From Nitrospira sp. (GTDB lineage: Bacteria > Nitrospirota > Nitrospiria > Nitrospirales > Nitrospiraceae): a stretch of DNA of 64,000 bases. Under the pieces are notes generated by a model. The model saw only the letters and a list, made by a program, of their open reading frames with translations. It searched no databases and was not told the DNA's origin. Numbering within the stretch: position 1 is the first letter of the stretch; every line of letters begins with the position of its first letter. The stretch is from positions 1-64,000 of the forward strand of contig JABMDL010000009.1 of assembly GCA_015903945.1 (NCBI GenBank), given 5' to 3'. Both the position numbers and the translations under genes were made by a program. Shown here in pieces: positions 58,544-64,000 of the stretch.

Positions 58544-60019
58544 ATGGATCAGTTTAGAACCAAGAGGGAACTTCCGATCGTGTCGCCGTTTGCCTCCCAC
58601 CGTTCCCTTGAGGGGCCGGACAAGTTCCACGAAGAATGTGCGGTCGTCGGGGTCTTCGGCCACGAAGAGGCCGCCAATCTGACCTATCTTGGACTCTATG
58701 CGCTCCAACATCGTGGACAGGAAGCCTCAGGCATCGTGTCGGGGGATGGAAACCAGTTCTGTGTCCAAAAGGGCATGGGGCTTGTCGCAGACATTTATAA
58801 TAAGGCATCGCTGGAAAGACTTCCCGGACACATGGCCATCGGCCATAATCGGTATTCCACGGCCGGCGGCAACGACTTGAAGAATGTGCAGCCGCTGACT
58901 GTCAATTTCGCGCTCGGCAATCTGGCCTTGGCACACAACGGCAATCTCATCAATGCCCAAGTGCTCCGCAACGAACTCGAGGCCTACGGCGCGATCTTCC
59001 AATCCACGTCGGACAGCGAGGTCATTATCCATCTGATCGCGCATTCGAAAGCCGGCTCGTTTCTCGCGCGCGTGATGGACGCACTCAATCAAGTGCGCGG
59101 GGCGTTCTCCGTCGTGCTCTTGACCGACAACGGCCTTATTGCCGCGCGCGACCCTTACGGATTGCGGCCGCTCTGCCTTGGACGGGTGCGCAGCAGCTGG
59201 ATCGTCGCGTCGGAGACTTGCGCCTTCGATTTGCTCGACGCGGAATATGTTCGGGAAATCGAACCGGGTGAGCTGATTGTGATCAGCGATCAGGGTTTGG
59301 ACAGCCACCGGCCGTTTCCCAAAAGAGACCAGGCGATGTGCGTCTTCGAGTACGTCTATTTCGCCAGGCCCGACAGCCGGATCTTCGGGGCGAACGCCGT
59401 GTACACGACACGCAAAGCGCTTGGACGGCAACTGGCGAGCGAGTCCTGGGTGCCGGCGGATATCGTCATTCCGGTGCCGGATTCTGGCGTGCCCGCTGCG
59501 TTGGGCTATGCGGAAGGCGGTGGGATCCGGTTCGAGACGGGGCTGATCCGGAACCACTATGTCGGTCGGACGTTCATCGAGCCGGAACAATCGATTCGCC
59601 ATTTCGGTGTCAAGGTGAAGCTGAACGCTGTCTCCGAAGTTTTGTCCGGAAAGCGCGTCGTGGTGGTGGACGACTCCCTGGTTCGCGGTACGACCAGCCG
59701 AAAGATCGTCAAGATGATCCGCCAGGCCGGGGCCAAGGAAGTTCATATGCGGATCAGTTCTCCGCCGATCGTCTCACCCTGTTTTTACGGAATCGATACG
59801 CCGACCAAGAAAGAACTCATCGCCTCCAACCATTCTGCCGAAGAAATCCGCAAGTACATCACCGCCGATAGTTTGGCCTACCTCAGCCTCGAAGGGATGC
59901 TCAAGGTGGTGCCGGGCGCCCCCGAGCATTACTGTAACGCGTGTTTTACGGAGCACTATCCCATTCCATTTACCCGCGCTGAAGAACTGCAATTGGGCTT
60001 ATTCGAACCGGCGCGCTGA
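58544..60019 (+). CDS. purF: Amidophosphoribosyltransferase, Fe-S type
   Basis: A 491-residue first enzyme of purine synthesis. The catalytic cysteine is Cys32 (H-E-E-C-A-V), so a 31-residue propeptide must be cut off. The PRPP loop is [13 protein letters not shown]. Cysteines in M-C-V-F-E-Y, S-P-C-F-Y-G and C-N-A-C match the four ligands of the 4Fe-4S cluster of the Bacillus-type enzyme, implying oxygen sensitivity. Confidence 0.96.
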   Translation: MDQFRTKRELPIVSPFASHRSLEGPDKFHEECAVVGVFGHEEAANLTYLGLYALQHRGQEASGIVSGDGNQFCVQKGMGLVADIYNKASLERLPGHMAIGHNRYSTAGGNDLKNVQPLTVNFALGNLALAHNGNLINAQVLRNELEAYGAIFQSTSDSEVIIHLIAHSKAGSFLARVMDALNQVRGAFSVVLLTDNGLIAARDPYGLRPLCLGRVRSSWIVASETCAFDLLDAEYVREIEPGELIVISDQGLDSHRPFPKRDQAMCVFEYVYFARPDSRIFGANAVYTTRKALGRQLASESWVPADIVIPVPDSGVPAALGYAEGGGIRFETGLIRNHYVGRTFIEPEQSIRHFGVKVKLNAVSEVLSGKRVVVVDDSLVRGTTSRKIVKMIRQAGAKEVHMRISSPPIVSPCFYGIDTPTKKELIASNHSAEEIRKYITADSLAYLSLEGMLKVVPGAPEHYCNACFTEHYPIPFTRAEELQLGLFEPAR

Positions 60020-60042
60020 CCAAGCAACAGGGGACCGAGAGC

Positions 60043-60351
60043 ATGAGACCACGATCGAAGTCGAGGGTACCGGTGAATTATCACGTCACGTTCACCTGTG
60101 ATAACGTGACCGGGAAAGGTGTCCTGACCAATCTCACGATCGGCGGCGGCCAGATCCAGAGCGACGTCCAATTCGCCATCGGAGCCCATCTCTATCTGCA
60201 TGTCGAACTCTCTGGGGCGCGCTTCCCAATCAATGTCGCGCTTGCCATCGTTCGATGGAAGCGGGACGGGCGATACGGCGTAGAGTTCGTCCGGTTCGAA
60301 GGCAAGGCCAAGCAGCACCTTCAAGAAATGCTCAACCAGCATGATGGTTGA
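60043..60351 (+). CDS. Single-domain PilZ protein
   Basis: A 102-residue stand-alone PilZ domain. It has R-S-K-S-R near residue 4 and N-L-T-I-G-G near residue 31, a fair but not perfect version of the (D/N)-x-S-x-x-G motif (Thr for Ser). It probably binds c-di-GMP. It follows purF by 23 bases without a clear link. Confidence 0.8.
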   Translation: MRPRSKSRVPVNYHVTFTCDNVTGKGVLTNLTIGGGQIQSDVQFAIGAHLYLHVELSGARFPINVALAIVRWKRDGRYGVEFVRFEGKAKQHLQEMLNQHDG

Positions 60352-60383
60352 ACCCCGGACAGATTTGCTCATGCTCCCCTCGG

Positions 60384-60413
60384 TTGCCCGCTTAAAAATC
60401 ACCGTGCTAGGAT
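60384..60413 (+). promoter_or_regulatory. Candidate promoter of the terminal operon
   Basis: TTGCCC (60384-60389) and TAGGAT (60408-60413) are 18 bases apart with an A-rich spacer. A small GCATC/GATGC stem follows. Confidence 0.4.
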
Positions 60414-60543
60414 GTGGCATCTGCTGATGCGGGCGCTCAAGGAGGTTGAATTCAACGGTGGTCGCTTGTGTCTGGCGGTAGAGGCAGCAGGATCGGGGAG
60501 TTACCGGCGGTGAGGAATGTGATGGCAAGGAGACACGGCTACG

Positions 60544-60783
60544 ATGGATGAGATGGAGGAAGGGAAACAGAAGTTTGTGGAAGTCGTGAAGGGAGTGGAC
60601 GGAGCGGTGCAGGTGGTGATTCCGACCACGCCGTCAAACAGCCTGTTCCTGATTTCGCTGACCAAAGGACAGAACCGAAAGTTCATCACGGTATCCGAAG
60701 ACGATATCATCGATTTGCCACACGAGGCTGGAATTCTTGCCAAGGTTAGCAAGGTTGTCACAGACGCCATCGCGGCGCTGTAG
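60544..60783 (+). CDS. Hypothetical protein, 79 residues
   Basis: A small soluble protein (M-D-E-M-E-E-G-K-Q-K-F start; strand-rich middle with L-F-L-I-S-L-T-K-G; helix at the end). A GGCAAGGAG site lies at about 60524-60532. No family was recognised. It heads the row of genes up to the window end. Confidence 0.65.
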   Translation: MDEMEEGKQKFVEVVKGVDGAVQVVIPTTPSNSLFLISLTKGQNRKFITVSEDDIIDLPHEAGILAKVSKVVTDAIAAL

Positions 60784-60813
60784 AGTTGTCCCCGGCTCTT
60801 TGAGGATCTTGCC

Positions 60814-61428
60814 ATGAAACAGCTTTTGCCCAACATCTGGCAATGGTCGTGGTTTTCAGAAGAAAAACAGCTTGAGTTCAACGGGCTGTTTCTGACGATC
60901 GGTGAGCACGCAATCCTGATAGACCCCCCTCCGATGACAGCCGAGGCGAAATCCCTCATTCGGCGTCATGGGCCGGTCGATTACATCATTGTGACGAATC
61001 GGGACCATGCACGGGAAGCGGCGGCTTGCCAAGTGGAGTTCGCGTGCCGCCTGTACCTTCCGGAGGCGGACGCGCCCCAGATGGATCTGAAACCCACACA
61101 TACCTATACGGACGGGGAATTATTGCCGGGCGGCATTTGGGTGATTCGGCTGAAAGATCAGAAGTCGCCGGGCGAGTCGGCGTTGTTTATTCAACAGGGG
61201 CAGGGACAGGGGACGGGTGTGCTGATCGTTGGGGATGCGTTGATCGGCAAACCGGCCGGAAGCGTGAGTCTGCTTCCCGTCGAGAAGTACGCCGATGCGG
61301 CGAAGGCCAAGGAGGGACTCCGCCGGCTTCTGAAGTACGAGTTCGACAGCCTTCTCGTCGGAGACGGCACCGCGATTCTCACCGGCGGCAAGTCGGCGGT
61401 TGGGCGACTGTTAGATGGATCGCCATGA
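60814..61428 (+). CDS. Metallo-beta-lactamase-fold protein lacking the metal motif
   Basis: A 204-residue protein with the start and spacing of an MBL-fold hydrolase: N-G-L-F-L-T-I-G-E-H-A-I-L-I-D-P-P, then V-D-Y-I-I-V-T-N-R-D-H-A-R-E-A and a late L-I-V-G-D-A-L-I-G. The H-x-H-x-D-H metal motif is reduced to N-R-D-H, so a two-metal site looks unlikely. It may be a non-catalytic or differently acting relative. It overlaps the next gene by four bases. Confidence 0.7.
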   Translation: MKQLLPNIWQWSWFSEEKQLEFNGLFLTIGEHAILIDPPPMTAEAKSLIRRHGPVDYIIVTNRDHAREAAACQVEFACRLYLPEADAPQMDLKPTHTYTDGELLPGGIWVIRLKDQKSPGESALFIQQGQGQGTGVLIVGDALIGKPAGSVSLLPVEKYADAAKAKEGLRRLLKYEFDSLLVGDGTAILTGGKSAVGRLLDGSP

Positions 61429-62234
61429 CACTGCGCAACGGCTCATCCGAAGAATTGAATCGCCAAGGCAACGACCTCTTCTCGCGCGGGCACTATACGG
61501 ATGCCTATGCCTATTATGCCAAAGCATTGGAGTGTGATCGACTGACCGGAGACCGACGGGCGTTGGCGGCGACGCTGGGCAATCTCGGTAATATCTGCGC
61601 GGTGAGCGGCCGCCGTGACGCGGCACAGGTTCATTATCAAGAGGTCTTGGAGTTGCAGAAGATCCTCGGAGATGAGCGGGGCATTGGCACGACGCTGGCC
61701 AATTTGGGCAATCTGCGGGCTGACGCCGGTGAATGGGACCGAGCGCGAGCCTACTATCTGGAGGCGCTCGACCTTATCAGAAAAACACGTGATGAGGCAG
61801 CTGAGGCGGTGTTGTTGTCGGATCTTGGCCTGGTGGCGCGCGAGACCGGCCAGTTCGACGACGCGATCCGGTATTATGAACGTTCCCTTGGGTTGATGCG
61901 GCGGCTGGCCAATCAGGGCGGTATGGCGGACGCCTGGCGCATGATCGGACGCACGTTCCTCGTTCAACAGCGATACGATGACGCGATCGCCTGCTGCCAG
62001 ACCAGCCTGTCGATTGCCGAACGGTCCGGTGACGAACTCCGTGCGGGTGGGGCAAGGTACGTGCTGGCCCAATGTTTCGAAAAGACCGATCGGATACCAG
62101 AGGCCGCGGACCTGATGGAGCTCGTTGTTCAGATGGATCGCAAGTACCAATTGCCCAAGCTCGATGAAAACACGCGACGCTTGGCGGTCTTGCGCGACCG
62201 TCTGGCAGCGCATCATAGCCAGCAACCTATGTGA
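61425..62234 (+). CDS. TPR-repeat protein
   Basis: A 269-residue protein made of about six tetratricopeptide repeats (A-L-A-A-T-L-G-N-L-G-N-I-C, L-A-N-L-G-N-L-R-A-D-A-G-E-W-D-R-A and similar). No signal peptide. The frame is open from 61026 but that part is the shadow of the MBL-like gene; the ATG at 61425 overlaps its stop. It probably serves as a protein-binding scaffold. Confidence 0.85.
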   Translation: MTLRNGSSEELNRQGNDLFSRGHYTDAYAYYAKALECDRLTGDRRALAATLGNLGNICAVSGRRDAAQVHYQEVLELQKILGDERGIGTTLANLGNLRADAGEWDRARAYYLEALDLIRKTRDEAAEAVLLSDLGLVARETGQFDDAIRYYERSLGLMRRLANQGGMADAWRMIGRTFLVQQRYDDAIACCQTSLSIAERSGDELRAGGARYVLAQCFEKTDRIPEAADLMELVVQMDRKYQLPKLDENTRRLAVLRDRLAAHHSQQPM

Positions 62235-62244
62235 AGGTCCACGT

Positions 62245-62682
62245 ATGGCCGAATCTGTCTCACCCGACTGGCAGCAACTTCGGTCCTCGCTGATGCAGGC
62301 CTTTCCCCAGTTCTATGAATTGGAGTCCGGTGGCCCGTTGATCATGGATCTCGGGCCGGACGGCTGGCTTTTAGAGGTCAAACCGGACGGTGCGGTGGTC
62401 TGCCAGTATGGTCTGGCGATGGACGAGGTGATGGCGCTGATGTCGGATGGGACGCCGGAGGATCTAGGGACTGACGAAGTTGCCAAGCAGGCCAAGTATT
62501 TTCTCCAGCCCGCGGTGTCGAAGTTTCGACCACTGCTCGTGCATTCTGGATTCACGGAAGAGACGGAGATCAACGATGAGTTCGTTGCGGTGACGTTTAC
62601 GCGACCCGTGGATATCAAGAATTCCGCCAAGGTGGAGGATCTCCTTCGGTGGTGTTGCCGGCAGTTCGGCGGCAAGGCATGA
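62245..62682 (+). CDS. Hypothetical protein, 145 residues
   Basis: Starts at ATG 62245 (M-A-E-S-V-S-P-D-W), after GTGAAGG; the frame upstream is a shadow of the TPR gene. Mixed alpha/beta, soluble; it contains L-G-P-D-G-W-L-L-E-V-K-P-D-G and ends in W-C-C-R-Q-F-G-G. It overlaps the methyltransferase gene by four bases. Not recognised. Confidence 0.75.
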   Translation: MAESVSPDWQQLRSSLMQAFPQFYELESGGPLIMDLGPDGWLLEVKPDGAVVCQYGLAMDEVMALMSDGTPEDLGTDEVAKQAKYFLQPAVSKFRPLLVHSGFTEETEINDEFVAVTFTRPVDIKNSAKVEDLLRWCCRQFGGKA

Positions 62683-63746
62683 GACGGCCGATCACCACGT
62701 TCGACGGGTTTCGCAAAGCAGTCTCGGCGTATCGGTTGCCGGTGGTCTTGCTGGCGGCGTTGGAACTGGACCTCTTTACGGTGGTCGGGCATCGAACCTG
62801 GACGGTCCAGGAGTTGGCCAAGAAACTGAGGGTCAGCGAGCGGGGGCTTGCCGTTCTGTGCAGGAATCTGGCCATGGCCGGAGTCCTCCTCAAACAAGGA
62901 ACGACGTATAAGAACACGCGATTGGGGGGTACGGCGCTGAATGCTGACCATCCGGCCTATCGAGGTGGCTATTTGGATTTGATCAAGACCCATTGGCATG
63001 ATTGGTGTCGGTTGCCGGAATCCATCCGAAGTGGGTTACCGATTGATCACGATGTTCCTGATAGTCCCGAGTGGCGGAAACGATTCACATGGGCCATGCA
63101 TCACCGTACGCTGGAGATTGCGCCCGCAATTGCGGCGCAGGTGAAGCTCGGTAGGGCCCGCACGTTTCTGGATCTTGGAGGAGGTCCCGCTACCTATGCG
63201 CTCGCGTTTCTGGCTCAGAATCCCCGGCTGCGGGCTACGGTCTGTGACCGTGATGCTGCTTTGAACGTAGCAAGAGAGGTCGCCGCAACTCACAAGGCGG
63301 GACAGCGGTTGTCCTATCTTCCCCTTGATTTTACAAAGGATGCTATTCCAGGCACGTACGACGTGATTTGGTATTCCAATGTGTTGCACATCTATTCACC
63401 GGAGGACAATCAGGCGATCTTCCGCCGTGCATTGGCGGCTTTAACGCCAGGAGGACGACTGATTATCCAAGACGCCTTTCTGCATGACCGGGAAGGGTTG
63501 TTTCCCGCGGATGCGAGCCTCTTCGCCGTGTCCATGCTGCTGTTTACAACAGGCGGCGACACCTATTCAGCGTCGGAGGTGAAACGATGGCTGAGTGATG
63601 CGGGGTTTAACCGGGTCAAGTTGCTCCGTATCAAGAAGGCGACGGAGGATTGGGAGGACGGGGTTCTTGAGGCGTTGGCGCCTGAGTCACCTCCAAGAAC
63701 GAACGCCCGCCGAACAGGATCAAGAGGAAGTTCAAACAGCCACTGA
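62679..63746 (+). CDS. SAM-dependent O-methyltransferase-like protein
   Basis: A 355-residue protein: an N-terminal winged-helix dimerisation domain (about 10-95, W-T-V-Q-E-L-A-K-K-L-R-V-S-E-R-G-L), then a Rossmann methyltransferase with SAM motif I F-L-D-L-G-G-G-P at 163-170 and W-Y-S-N-V-L-H-I-Y. This is the plan of the plant-type/CrtF-like O-methyltransferases; the substrate cannot be told. The ATG at 62679 is used. Its last 115 bases overlap the convergent membrane gene. Confidence 0.85.
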   Translation: MRRPITTFDGFRKAVSAYRLPVVLLAALELDLFTVVGHRTWTVQELAKKLRVSERGLAVLCRNLAMAGVLLKQGTTYKNTRLGGTALNADHPAYRGGYLDLIKTHWHDWCRLPESIRSGLPIDHDVPDSPEWRKRFTWAMHHRTLEIAPAIAAQVKLGRARTFLDLGGGPATYALAFLAQNPRLRATVCDRDAALNVAREVAATHKAGQRLSYLPLDFTKDAIPGTYDVIWYSNVLHIYSPEDNQAIFRRALAALTPGGRLIIQDAFLHDREGLFPADASLFAVSMLLFTTGGDTYSASEVKRWLSDAGFNRVKLLRIKKATEDWEDGVLEALAPESPPRTNARRTGSRGSSNSH

Positions 63747-64000
63747 TCAGATTATTCAGGAAGGACGGGCCTGTCTCCTGGTCTTTCGTGAGAATCTGTA
63801 TGGTTGTCGCCAGATCAAGCGCCAATCCGACGGTCCCATACATCACACAGGCCATAGCGGCCCACCAAAATCCCCGCCAAACCAGCATTGCCAAGCATAG
63901 TGGAGTGAGCACCAGAAAGCCGATCCACCAAGGCTGGGTCGGCGCCGTGACCGGTTCCGGTCTGGCAGTCAGGGCTCCCAACCCGACGGCCACGATTCCT
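63631..64000 (-). CDS. Membrane protein, cut by window end
   Basis: At least 123 residues; the frame remains open at the window edge, so the start may lie outside (a GTG at 63993 is possible). Three hydrophobic segments are visible (W-W-I-G-F-L-V-L-T-P-L, W-W-A-A-M-A-C-V-M-Y and C-L-N-F-L-L-I-L-F), with a Pro-rich end. No family is recognised. It overlaps the methyltransferase tail-to-tail. Confidence 0.6.
   Translation of the reverse strand, partial: GIVAVGLGALTARPEPVTAPTQPWWIGFLVLTPLCLAMLVWRGFWWAAMACVMYGTVGLALDLATTIQILTKDQETGPSFLNNLISGCLNFLLILFGGRSFLEVTQAPTPQEPRPPNPPSPS

Noticed and set aside
61026-61424. 133-codon upstream extension of the TPR gene
   Set aside because: Shadow of the MBL-like gene in another frame; ATG 61425 overlaps its stop as ATGA.

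Overview
The window looks like chromosomal DNA of a nitrite-oxidising Nitrospira-type bacterium (phylum Nitrospirota). The pointers are a periplasmic chlorite dismutase resembling the enzyme known from Ca. Nitrospira defluvii, Gram-negative LPS export and type IV pilus genes, moderately high GC, and many GTG starts. The genus is inferred from family knowledge; no search was run.

Layout. 1-15822 is one nearly unbroken str/S10/spc/alpha ribosomal block on the + strand (end of tuf, rpsJ to rplQ, with secY, adk, map, infA, rpmJ and rpoA), closed by a perfect 16-bp hairpin. 15992-20750 is lptC-lptA-lptB-rpoN-hpf-rapZ; rapZ carries an apparent 14-nt deletion that frameshifts its conserved C-terminus. 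21108-26048 is pilMNOPQ, followed by aroB and nadE. 29591-31417 is the nitrogen control pair glnB-glnA. 32086-38757 is a signalling region: a CBS pair, a TPR-PilZ protein, an ABC-F ATPase, an HDOD protein and a frameshifted HDOD-GAF gene. 38957-39757 holds a small membrane protein, a short tandem repeat, a 5'-truncated brnT toxin remnant and an intact brnA-like antitoxin.

39966-44027 is the most unusual locus. Two divergent genes each carry one half of a GlnE-like glutamine synthetase adenylyltransferase/adenylyl-removase. The transferase-like half is fused behind two GlnD-like ACT domains. glnB and glnA, the expected partners, lie 8 kb away with their modification tyrosines intact. Next come groEL-groES and an rpoH-type sigma factor on the - strand.

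47739-60019 carries riboflavin (ribBA, ribH), nusB and a purine cluster (purB, purC, purS, purQ, purL, purF). It is interrupted by a secreted-protein/chlorite dismutase pair and by two tandem paralogous secreted proteins sharing an H-x-H-C-x-V-D-G-E-Y motif. The last 4 kb is a small operon of hypothetical, metallo-beta-lactamase-like, TPR and methyltransferase genes, converging on a membrane protein cut by the window end.

Many gene junctions hold short degenerate word-repeat patches. In ribH and nusB these appear to have become the C-terminal tail of the protein. No tRNA, rRNA, CRISPR array, insertion sequence or prophage was seen.
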